Below, in pieces: positions 56,496-64,000 of a DNA stretch of 64,000 nucleotides. A program made the translations under genes and the position numbers. Origin of the DNA: Tolypothrix sp. PCC 7712 (GTDB taxonomy: Bacteria; Cyanobacteriota; Cyanobacteriia; Cyanobacteriales; Nostocaceae); contig NZ_CP063785.1 in NCBI RefSeq assembly GCF_025860405.1, forward strand, positions 2,294,001 to 2,358,000, read 5' to 3'. The notes beneath the pieces were generated by a model. It was not told where the DNA came from. It did not search any database and saw only the letters and a list, made by a program, of their open reading frames with translations. The stretch's first letter is position 1. Each line of letters begins with the position of its first letter.

Positions 56496-57443
56496 ATGAA
56501 AGCAGTACGCACTCATTCCTACGGCAAACCAGAGGTACTTGTTTATGAAGATGCTCTTCTTCCTGGAATTGGTTCAGAAGAAGTTTTAGTTGAGGTTCAT
56601 GCTGCTGGAGTAAATCCCCTAGATTGTAAAATCCGTGAAGGTCGCATGAAAGCGATTTTTGATTATCCTAAACCCTTCATTTTGGGATTGGATATGTCCG
56701 GTAAAGTCGCGGCGATTGGATCAGCAGTGCAAAACTTCCATTTAGGTCAAGAGGTTTATGGAGTTGCAGAAGTGAGCCGTTCTGGTGCTTACGGCGAATA
56801 TGCGATCGCGCAACCGCAAAAGTTAGCTGCAAAACCAAAAACCCTCGATTATATTCAAGCCGCATCTATTCCCGTTGTTGCTATGACAGCATGGCAAGCT
56901 TTATTTGATGTCGCGGGAGTATCACCAGGGCAAACCGTACTCATCCATGCGGCATCGGGTGGTGTTGGGATATTTGCTGTACAGTTGGCTAAGTTAAAGG
57001 GAGCCAAAGTCATCGGCACAGCATCAGCTAATAATTTAGAGTTGGTCAAGGAATTAGGCGCTGATGAGGTGATAGATTACAAAACCACTAAATTTGAAGA
57101 TGTCGTCAGCAATGTAGATATGGTTTTAGATACAATCGGTGGCGATACACGGGAACGTTCTTGGGGAGTCATTAAACCTAATGGCATTTTGGTTTCGTTA
57201 ATTTCCTCTCTTCCTCCCTCTCAAGCGACTGCTCTAGAAAAAGGCGTTCGTGCGGTGGGATTGGTGATGCAGCCTCAAGCTTCGCAATTAACAGAAATCG
57301 CGGCGCTGTTAGATAGCGGCAAAATTAAAACTGTTGTTGGTAAAGTATTACCTCTGGCTGCAGCTCGTCAAGCGCATGAATTGATTGAGAATGGCGGGAT
57401 TCGGGGAAAAATTGTGCTGCAAGTCGAACAATCGTCAACATAG
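56496..57443 (+). CDS. Medium-chain dehydrogenase/reductase 2 (NADP-dependent, zinc-free)
   Basis: 315 residues. GroES-like start (VEVHAAGVNPLDCKIREGRMK; LDMSGKVAAIGSAVQNFHLGQEVYG) and the Rossmann signature VLIHAASGGVGIFAVQLAKLKGA. It has no zinc-ligand set. Closest in pattern to NADP-dependent quinone/enone reductases. Followed 13 bp later by the next gene, so clearly co-transcribed. Confidence 0.9.
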   Translation: MKAVRTHSYGKPEVLVYEDALLPGIGSEEVLVEVHAAGVNPLDCKIREGRMKAIFDYPKPFILGLDMSGKVAAIGSAVQNFHLGQEVYGVAEVSRSGAYGEYAIAQPQKLAAKPKTLDYIQAASIPVVAMTAWQALFDVAGVSPGQTVLIHAASGGVGIFAVQLAKLKGAKVIGTASANNLELVKELGADEVIDYKTTKFEDVVSNVDMVLDTIGGDTRERSWGVIKPNGILVSLISSLPPSQATALEKGVRAVGLVMQPQASQLTEIAALLDSGKIKTVVGKVLPLAAARQAHELIENGGIRGKIVLQVEQSST

Positions 57444-57456
57444 TTAATAGTTAATC

Positions 57457-58074
57457 ATGAAAATCGGAATTCTCGGTGCAGGTAATATTGGCGGTAATCT
57501 GGGTAAAATCTGGGCAGCAAAGGGACATGAGATTTTTTTTGCTGTGCGAGAACCTCACAGTGATAAGGTAAAAGCTTTATTGAATGAGTTAGGGTCTAGC
57601 GTTCACACAGGTAGTTTACAAGAAGCTGTCTCTTTCGGAGAAGTGGTGTTACTAGCTGTACATTGGCAAAACGTACCAGCAGTTTTACAAGAAATTCAAG
57701 GGCTGATGAGCGATAAAATTCTCATCGACAGCACTAATCGCATGATACCCCCGCCTCCTGATACTACTGGTTCAGCAGCTGAGGATATTGCTAGGGCACT
57801 CCCTGGAGCTAAAGTAATAAAAGCGTTCAGTACTCTGGGTGCAAACAATCTCACTAATTTAAAGTTTGGCTCTGAAGATGCTAGCACTTTTATTTGTGGC
57901 GATGACCCAAAAGCTAAAGCTATAGTTACCCAACTGGGAGAAGAACTTGGTTTTGATGTAGTGGATGCAGGACTATTAAATACTGCTCCTTTAATAGAGT
58001 CTTTAACTAAGCTTTGGGTACAGATATCACGTAACTATGGTAGAGAAATTGCCTTGAAGTTATTGCGACGGTGA
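57457..58074 (+). CDS. NADPH-dependent F420-reductase-like protein
   Basis: 205 residues. N-terminal MKIGILGAGNIGGNLGKIWAAKGHEIFFAVRE is a dinucleotide-binding Rossmann start. PGAKVIKAFSTLGANNL is typical of the F420-dependent NADP oxidoreductase family. Cyanobacteria of this group usually have no F420, so it probably acts with NADP on another substrate or as a redox adaptor; uncertain. 13 bp from the MDR stop. After it the array is interrupted by a 659-bp gap holding a MITE. Confidence 0.85.
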   Translation: MKIGILGAGNIGGNLGKIWAAKGHEIFFAVREPHSDKVKALLNELGSSVHTGSLQEAVSFGEVVLLAVHWQNVPAVLQEIQGLMSDKILIDSTNRMIPPPPDTTGSAAEDIARALPGAKVIKAFSTLGANNLTNLKFGSEDASTFICGDDPKAKAIVTQLGEELGFDVVDAGLLNTAPLIESLTKLWVQISRNYGREIALKLLRR

Positions 58075-58208
58075 AATTTATAGGAATATACCATTCAATT
58101 ACAGTAGGAAAGAAGATAAATTGATAAATTGAGTTTCTGCTTTTTACCCAACAATTGATTTTAAATTTTATAAATTATCAATGAGTAACTTTTCGTGCGT
58201 TACGGCTC

Positions 58209-58376
58209 AATACTTGTCGGTTAAGGGCAAAAGGGGAAGGGGAAAAGGGGCAAGAAAAAACCTTTAACCCTTACCCTTTCTCCTGCAAAGACGCTACGCG
58301 TAGCTTGCTGAAGCGCAGGGATACACCTTTTACCCAAACCAAATTCCGAGTTGAAAATCCTTAACCGAGCAGTATT
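58209..58376. mobile_element. MITE-like element inside the cluster (same family as 44700-44873)
   Basis: 168 bp, AATACTTGTCGGTTAA...TTAACCGAGCAGTATT ends. GCGTTACGGCT stands on both sides (58197-58207 and 58377-58387), an 11-bp direct duplication of the target. Contains CTACGCGTAGCTTGCTGAAG, an inner palindromic insert shared with 44700-44873 but missing from 2338-2460. Confidence 0.88.
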
Positions 58377-58733
58377 GCGTTACGGCTTACACCTAACGCA
58401 CACTACCAAATACTTAATTTATATTAATTAATCTTGTTAAATTTTATAAATTACTAATTAGTTATATATAAAACCAAAATTTTCATCTATTTAAATACAT
58501 GAAAGTATTTATGCTGATATAAAACAATTACTTATCATAGATAGACAAGACAATATCAATCAAAGCTAGTAATAGAAAAGATTTCCAGATAATTGTCAAA
58601 CTTGATACTTTTGGTAAAATGGTCAATTTAAGCAACTAGATGAGAATCATCTCCCTTGATTGCTGTCTTAATTAACAGTTATTCTGTTCTTAATTATCAG
58701 GGACTTTTACCTTAGTATTGGAATTGACAATTT

Positions 58734-59750
58734 ATGAAAAATCAATGCGTACTAGTGACAGCTAAAGGCGGTTCAGAAAATTTAAAGTTAGTTGAGCAAG
58801 ATATTTCTGAACCAAAACTTGGACAAGTGCGGATTAAGATTTTAGCAACCGGGGTTTCTAGTGCAGATATATTAATGCGTGAGGGAGTGTATCCGGTAGA
58901 TCCTCCCTCTTTTCCATTTGTTCCGGGATATGACATTGTCGGAATTATTGACAAATGCGGTGATGGAGTCAACAAATTCCAAATAGGTCAGAAAGTCGCG
59001 GCATTAACTAAGATTGGTGGCTACGCAAAGTTTATTAATTTATCAGAAAATGACTTGGTATTAATGCCTGATGGACTTGATCCCGTAGAAGCTGTAGCAG
59101 TCATCTTAAATTACCTCACAGCTTATCAAATATTGCACCGCATTGCAGAAGTCAAAGCTGGTGAAAAAGTATTACTTTACGCTGCTGCTGGGGGTGTTGG
59201 TACAGCATTTCTACAGTTAGGTCAATTAGCAGGGCTGGAGATGTATGGTACAGCATCTCCAGAAAAACATCAAACAATTATCGAATTGGGAGCCACTCCC
59301 ATTGACTATAGAAATGGCAATGTTGAAGAAAGAATTAAGAGTCTCACTGGTGATGGTGTAGATGTGGTTTTGGATTCCATTGGTGGAGAAAATTGTTTCC
59401 GTTCTTATCAAACTTTGCGACCACAAGGTAGGATAGTAACTTTTGGCGCTTCATTCATTTTGCACGGACAAGCAGAACCAGATTTACAAGAAGTATTCTT
59501 TTGGTGGCGTGCATCTTTAGCATTAAATTTAATATCTAAAGATAAACAAGTCTTAACTTATGCCATTTCGACTTTTAAACAAGAACATCATGGCTGGTAT
59601 TTAGAAGATTTAACAACTCTTCTTAAATTGTTAGCTGAAAAGAAAATTCAGCCGTTAATTGATAAAACAATGAGTTTATCAGAAGCTAAGGAAGCACATC
59701 ATTTACTTGATACACAAGCGGTAAGAGGTAAGATAGTTTTATTGCCTTAA
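58734..59750 (+). CDS. Medium-chain dehydrogenase/reductase 3 (zinc-free)
   Basis: 338 residues. GroES-like start (VRIKILATGVSSADILMREGVYP; FVPGYDIVGIIDKCGDGVNKF), Rossmann core VLLYAAAGGVGTAFLQLGQLAGLE, no structural zinc Cys set. Third MDR of the cluster and the most divergent. Its stop is 26 bp before the large-subunit ATG. Probably reduces an enone or aldehyde; substrate unknown. Confidence 0.9.
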   Translation: MKNQCVLVTAKGGSENLKLVEQDISEPKLGQVRIKILATGVSSADILMREGVYPVDPPSFPFVPGYDIVGIIDKCGDGVNKFQIGQKVAALTKIGGYAKFINLSENDLVLMPDGLDPVEAVAVILNYLTAYQILHRIAEVKAGEKVLLYAAAGGVGTAFLQLGQLAGLEMYGTASPEKHQTIIELGATPIDYRNGNVEERIKSLTGDGVDVVLDSIGGENCFRSYQTLRPQGRIVTFGASFILHGQAEPDLQEVFFWWRASLALNLISKDKQVLTYAISTFKQEHHGWYLEDLTTLLKLLAEKKIQPLIDKTMSLSEAKEAHHLLDTQAVRGKIVLLP

Positions 59751-59776
59751 TTTAGAAGAGTTAACTAAAAGAGAAT

Positions 59777-62149
59777 ATGGCTCAACCAATATTGGGAACC
59801 TCTATTAAACGGCGGGAAGATCCAGAATTATTACGCGGGGAAGCCAAATTTACAGCAGATATCACTCTGCCAAATATGTTACACATGGCAATTTTGCACA
59901 GTACTGAGGCTCATGCTCTGATTAAGAGCATTGATACCAGTGTGGCAGAAAAAATGCCAGGAGTGGTGCGAGTAATTACAGGAGCCGATACTAGCGCAAT
60001 TTTTCCCCTCCCCGTGATTATGAATCCTGGCGGTGCAGAGGCGAAATTTCCACCCCATCCCTATGGCATACCAGCAGGTCAAACTATCTTAGCTATCAAT
60101 AAAGTACGCTATGTTGGCGATTTTGTGGCTGTGGTGGTGGCCCAAACCCGTCAACAAGCATATGACGCTCTTAAAGGCATTCAGGTAGAGTACGAGCCGC
60201 TACCAGTTGTGACTGATGCTGAGGAAGCGCTGCAGCCAGATGCACCGCAACTATATGACAACATACCTGGTAATTTGAACCAGTATGCCAGTTATGGAGA
60301 TAAAGAAGCCACAGAAAAAGCGATCGCAGCTGCTGAGGTAGTGATTAAGCAAAAAATTCGCATTCCCCGGGTGATTGCCAATTCTAGCGAAACCCGAGCC
60401 ACGATCGCAGATTACAATCCCGAAACTGGAGACTATACCCTGTGGACAAATACCCAAATTCCCCACGGTAACCGCTTTTTGCTATCACAATTAGTTTTAG
60501 GAATTCCCTACAACAAACTGCGGGTGATTGTTCCCCACATGGGCGGAAGCTACGGTTCTAAAGGATATCTGTATTCAGATACAGCTATTACCTTGTTTTT
60601 AGCTAAAGAACTCGGTCGCCCGGTCAAGTGGGTAGATACTCGTCAAGGGTTAGCACGTACCACCGTTCATTCCCACGATCATATAGAGTATGCCACCCTG
60701 GCGGGTAACAGAGATGGCAAAATTACAGCCCTCTATTGCACCAACTACGCCAACCTTGGCGCTTTTTCTGGTACCAACGGCCCTGGCGCGCCTACAAGTT
60801 TGACAGGGCGCAGCATATCGGGGGCTTATGCCATTGAGCATCCTTTTTATGAAGTTTATTGCGTATTCACCAACACTACCCAAACAGGCCCAATTCGTGG
60901 TGCGGGAAGGACAGAAGCCCACTGTGTAATTGAGCGTTTGGTTGACCTCTTTGCTGATGAAATCGGTTTAGATCCAGCCGAAGTCCGCCGTCAAAACATG
61001 GTTCCTCCCGATCAGTTCCCTTACAAGAACGGTTTGGGCTGGACTTATGACTCCGGTAATTATCAAGTCGCCCTTGATAAAGCCTTAGAAATGGTGGATT
61101 ACAAAAATATTCCCCAACTCAAAGAACAAGCCAAGGCGCGAGGTAAATATTTAGGTGTCGGAATTGGTTCCTTTGTCGCCATATCTGGTGTTGGCCCTTC
61201 GCCAATTATGGCTACAGATATTGGTCTCAATGGTAGTACTTGGGGTAGCGTTCACCTGCGCGTACATCCCACAGGTGATGTTAGTTTAATTACAGGTAGT
61301 CAGCCCCACGGTCAAGGTCATGTAACCACCTTCTCTCAAGTTGCTGCCCAAGAACTAGGGATTGATATTGAACGCATTGAGGTAATACATTCCGATACCA
61401 GAGGTGCTGTTTACGCTCAGGGTAGTTATGGTTCCCGGAGCTTCAGCGTTGAAGGTGCGACAGTTTATAAAGCTGCCCAAAAGATTAACGAAAAAGCCCG
61501 AAAAATGGCAGCTCATATCTTCAAAGTTCCAGAGGATGAGATTATTGTTGAGGATGGTAAATTCTATCCTAAAAATCAACCAGATCAAGTCAAAACCATA
61601 CAGGATATAGCCTTAGCCCTTTGGTATGCTTGGGATTTACCACCAGGAATGGAACCAGGCTTAGAAGTCATTACCTTCTTCGATCCACCAGATTTTAGCT
61701 ATCCCTTTGGTACTCATATTGCCGTCGTGGAAGTCGATCAAGAAACTGGTGAAGTTGAAGTAGTGCGCTACGTCGCAGTCAATGATTTTGGCAATGTGGG
61801 CAATCCAATGATTGTTGATGGTCAAACCCACGGCAATATTTATCTAGGGATTAGCCAAGCCTTATTTGAAGAAGCTGTTTATGATGAGTCTGGCAAAATC
61901 CTCACAGACGACCTCACCAGTTATGCGATCGCTAAACCTTCTGACTTACCCCACTTTGAACTAGCGCGTACCGTCACCCCCACACCACATAACCCTTTAG
62001 GAGCCAAAGGAGCTGGGGATGTCAGCAATCCACCCGTAGCACCTGCAATCGTCAATGCTGTTTGCGATGCTCTTACTCCTCTAGGAGTCAAGCATCTGAA
62101 TATGCCTTTGACACCAGAGAAAGTGTGGCGGGCGATGAATGGGGTGTAG
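59777..62149 (+). CDS. Xanthine-dehydrogenase-family molybdenum-binding subunit, Glu to Asp in active-site motif
   Basis: 790 residues, the length of CoxL/aldehyde-oxidase-type large subunits. N-terminal ALD-type domain (LLRGEAKFTADITLPNMLHMAIL), then Moco-binding region: MGGSYGSKG (usual GGGFGxK), GPIRGAGRTEAH (usual YRGAGRPE), GQGHVTTFSQVAAQELGI, YAQGSYGSRS (usual GSRS). The final motif is GAKGAGDVSNPPVAPAIVNAV, with Asp where the catalytic Glu of GVGExG is expected. It would form a heterodimer or -trimer with the small subunit, but no FAD subunit gene is in the window. It is in reading order after MDR 3. Substrate and whether it is active are unknown. Confidence 0.88.
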   Translation: MAQPILGTSIKRREDPELLRGEAKFTADITLPNMLHMAILHSTEAHALIKSIDTSVAEKMPGVVRVITGADTSAIFPLPVIMNPGGAEAKFPPHPYGIPAGQTILAINKVRYVGDFVAVVVAQTRQQAYDALKGIQVEYEPLPVVTDAEEALQPDAPQLYDNIPGNLNQYASYGDKEATEKAIAAAEVVIKQKIRIPRVIANSSETRATIADYNPETGDYTLWTNTQIPHGNRFLLSQLVLGIPYNKLRVIVPHMGGSYGSKGYLYSDTAITLFLAKELGRPVKWVDTRQGLARTTVHSHDHIEYATLAGNRDGKITALYCTNYANLGAFSGTNGPGAPTSLTGRSISGAYAIEHPFYEVYCVFTNTTQTGPIRGAGRTEAHCVIERLVDLFADEIGLDPAEVRRQNMVPPDQFPYKNGLGWTYDSGNYQVALDKALEMVDYKNIPQLKEQAKARGKYLGVGIGSFVAISGVGPSPIMATDIGLNGSTWGSVHLRVHPTGDVSLITGSQPHGQGHVTTFSQVAAQELGIDIERIEVIHSDTRGAVYAQGSYGSRSFSVEGATVYKAAQKINEKARKMAAHIFKVPEDEIIVEDGKFYPKNQPDQVKTIQDIALALWYAWDLPPGMEPGLEVITFFDPPDFSYPFGTHIAVVEVDQETGEVEVVRYVAVNDFGNVGNPMIVDGQTHGNIYLGISQALFEEAVYDESGKILTDDLTSYAIAKPSDLPHFELARTVTPTPHNPLGAKGAGDVSNPPVAPAIVNAVCDALTPLGVKHLNMPLTPEKVWRAMNGV

Positions 62150-62330
62150 GTGATTGGGGACTGGGGATTGGGGATTGGGGATTGGGGACTGGGGATTGGG
62201 AAGATGAGGGGGATGAGGGGGATGAGGGGGATGAGGGGGATGAGGGGAAAATTTCCATTACCCATTACCCATTACCCATTCCCAAACCCCAATTTTATAA
62301 ATTAAAACCCACGGCAATTAATAATAAGTA
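62150..62330. repeat. Heptamer and octamer tandem repeats after the cluster
   Basis: GGGGATT and GGGGACT heptamers (about 62156-62200) are followed by GATGAGGGG 9-mers (about 62204-62247) and CCCATTA heptamers. No gene. Confidence 0.85.
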
Positions 62331-62356
62331 AAGAGAAAGCAACATAGGTAAACTTT

Positions 62357-64000
62357 ATGGCTAAACCAATGATTCTGACCGTGGATGACGATCCTCAGGT
62401 TTTACAAGCGATCGCGCGGGATTTGCGTAAGGAATATGGCGATCGCTTCCGGATCTTACGTGCAGATTCAGGCGCAGCAGCACTAGAGGCCATCAAAGAA
62501 TTAAAATTACGTAATGAAACAGTAGCACTATTTCTGGCTGACCAGCGAATGCCCCAAATGACTGGGGTAGAGTTTCTGGAACAAGCAATTGCTATCTTCC
62601 CCGAAGCGAAACGCGCCTTGCTGACTGCTTATGCAGATACCGATGCTGCGATCGCAGCTATTAATAAAACTAGTATTAATTACTACCTAACTAAGCCTTG
62701 GGACCCACCAGAAGAGCGGTTGTATCCTATTCTGAATGATTTACTAGATGATTGGTTTGCTTCTTATCGTCCACCTTTTGAAGGGACTCGCGTGATTGGT
62801 CATCGTTGGTCGCCTAATTCTCATAAAATCAAAGATTTCCTCGCCCGCAATCACGTTCCTTATCAATGGTTAGATATTGAACGAGATCAGGAAGCCCAAG
62901 AGTTAGTTAACTATAGTGGCGTAGATAACGCCGAATTACCTTTGGTAATTTTGCCAGATGGTGAGCGTTTAGTAAAACCCAGCAATATTGAAATTGCAGC
63001 CAAAGTTGGATTGCAAACCCAAGCTAAACAGCCATTCTACGACTTAGCAATTGTCGGTGGCGGGCCAGCCGGGTTAGCCGCCGCCGTCTATGGGGCTTCT
63101 GAGGGGCTGCGAACGGTGATGATTGAACGGGAAGCCCCTGGCGGACAAGCGGGAACCAGTTCGCGGATTGAAAACTACCTCGGTTTCCCCATTGGTTTAA
63201 GTGGTGCAGATTTAGCTAGACGCGGCGTTACCCAAGCCAAACGCTTTGGTGTAGAAATTCTCACGCCCCAGGAAGTAGCAGGAATTCGCACCAACGGTAA
63301 CTATCGTTATGCACTACTCAAAGATGGCTCAGAAATCGCCTGTCATGCCTTAATTTTGGCGATGGGTGTTTCTTGGCGGCGGTTAAATGTCCCTGGAATC
63401 GAAAAACTCACAGGTCGGGGTGTATATTATGGTGCAGCCATGACCGAAGCAATGGAATGTAGCAACGAAAAAGTCTACATTGTGGGTGGTGCTAACTCCG
63501 CCGGACAAGCCGCAATGCACTTCAGCAAGTATGCCCAGCAAGTACATATGTTAGTGCGTGGTGACGATCTGGGTAAAGGAATGTCACAATACCTCGTCGA
63601 TCAGATTGGTGCTACAGACAATATTATTGTGCAACTTAACTCCAGCGTCGTTGAGGTGAAAGGTGAAGAAAGTTTAGAAGCCTTAACTATTCTCAACAAT
63701 GTGACTGGGGAACAAGAAACCGTCCCAGCTAACTCTCTGTTTATTTTCATTGGTGCTGTTCCCCATACCGATTGGTTAGATGGAATTGTCGAACGGGATG
63801 AACGTGGCTTTATCCTGACTGGGCCTGATTTAATCAAAGATGGCAAACGTCCCAAAGGCTGGAATGTAGATAGAGACCCTTACTTACTCGAAACCAGTGT
63901 ACCAGGAATTTTTGCTGTGGGTGACGTGCATCATGGTTCCGTGAAGCGCGTAGCTTCGGGCGTGGGTGAAGGCTCAATATGTGTTAGTTTTGTCCACCAG
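62357..64000 (+). CDS. Response regulator / thioredoxin-reductase-like FAD oxidoreductase fusion, cut at the right edge
   Basis: 548 codons are visible, from the ATG at 62357 (MAKPMILTVDDDPQVLQAIA). REC domain about 5-125 (DDD, phosphoacceptor in FLADQRMPQMTG, Lys in YLTKPWDPPEE). Linker with a glutaredoxin-like region (RWSPNSHKIKDFLARNHVPYQW). Then TrxR-like FAD/NAD(P) domains: DLAIVGGGPAGLAAAVYGAS, GGQAGTSSRIENYLGFPIG, YIVGGANSAGQAA, GIFAVGDVHHG. The CxxC redox motif of thioredoxin reductase is absent; YYGAAMTEAME stands there. Such fusions are seen in cyanobacteria and would join phospho-signals to redox. The C-terminus is beyond the window. Confidence 0.9.
   Translation, partial: MAKPMILTVDDDPQVLQAIARDLRKEYGDRFRILRADSGAAALEAIKELKLRNETVALFLADQRMPQMTGVEFLEQAIAIFPEAKRALLTAYADTDAAIAAINKTSINYYLTKPWDPPEERLYPILNDLLDDWFASYRPPFEGTRVIGHRWSPNSHKIKDFLARNHVPYQWLDIERDQEAQELVNYSGVDNAELPLVILPDGERLVKPSNIEIAAKVGLQTQAKQPFYDLAIVGGGPAGLAAAVYGASEGLRTVMIEREAPGGQAGTSSRIENYLGFPIGLSGADLARRGVTQAKRFGVEILTPQEVAGIRTNGNYRYALLKDGSEIACHALILAMGVSWRRLNVPGIEKLTGRGVYYGAAMTEAMECSNEKVYIVGGANSAGQAAMHFSKYAQQVHMLVRGDDLGKGMSQYLVDQIGATDNIIVQLNSSVVEVKGEESLEALTILNNVTGEQETVPANSLFIFIGAVPHTDWLDGIVERDERGFILTGPDLIKDGKRPKGWNVDRDPYLLETSVPGIFAVGDVHHGSVKRVASGVGEGSICVSFVHQ

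Noticed and set aside
46399..62149. Scytonemin-type cluster, because of a ThDP enzyme and oxidoreductases
   Set aside because: No ScyB (Leu dehydrogenase-like), ScyC or aromatic amino-acid biosynthesis genes are present; the ThDP enzyme is more benzoylformate-decarboxylase-like.

Overview
The window looks like chromosomal DNA of a filamentous, probably heterocyst-forming, cyanobacterium (Nostocales). The signs are many HIP1 octamers (GCGATCGC), heptamer short tandem repeats (GGTAATG, CCCCATT, GGGGATT types), the photosystem I gene psaC, a CyRepA1-type replication protein, PRC-barrel/DUF2382 proteins, a Uma2 nuclease, a BT1 transporter and TPR/WD40/hybrid-kinase proteins typical of the order. 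No rRNA, tRNA or CRISPR array was recognised by eye.

Layout. (1) 1-5.5 kb: an NB-ARC NLR-like NTPase, cut by the left edge, lies downstream of a small putative effector on the same strand. The effector C-terminus and the NLR N-terminus align without gaps, as expected of a prion-like (amyloid) signalling pair. Around them are a 203-bp direct repeat, a 21-bp palindromic tandem array and a mosaic of nested small elements; a TPR protein follows. (2) 5.7-17.4 kb: hybrid histidine kinase, RRM protein, AAA/WD40 protein and a CyRepA1 replication protein. (3) 17.8-27.2 kb: a small light-harvesting-like protein, PhyH dioxygenase, FAD oxidoreductase, DUF4864 and SGNH proteins, and three PRC-barrel/DUF2382 paralogues. 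(4) 27.7-32.5 kb: a decaying accessory stretch with an IS630 element inserted exactly in a stop codon and a multicopper-oxidase remnant. (5) 33.5-44.3 kb: housekeeping genes fmt, psaC, glmS, gdhA, a carotenoid oxygenase and a BT1 transporter.

(6) 46.4-62.1 kb is the most unusual part. Fifteen genes lie in one direction after a 2.1-kb gene-free gap: a DJ-1/PfpI protein, a benzoylformate-decarboxylase-like ThDP enzyme, three NTF2/SnoaL-fold proteins, two SDRs, three zinc-free MDR oxidoreductases, an F420/NADP-oxidoreductase-like protein, an XdhC chaperone, and the small and large subunits of a xanthine-dehydrogenase-family molybdenum hydroxylase. In the middle is a 222-residue protein made of two nitrile-hydratase-like leader (NHLP) domains, each followed by a tryptophan-rich tail. 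The small Mo-hydroxylase subunit has lost six of the eight Cys that hold its two [2Fe-2S] clusters, the large subunit has Asp where the catalytic Glu is expected, and no FAD subunit is present. I read this as an undescribed biosynthetic or modification pathway; its product cannot be deduced from sequence alone. A response-regulator/thioredoxin-reductase fusion follows and runs off the right edge.

Small non-autonomous elements are dispersed throughout. At least five families can be defined here by terminal inverted repeats, shared copies or flanking duplications, and some are nested in one another.
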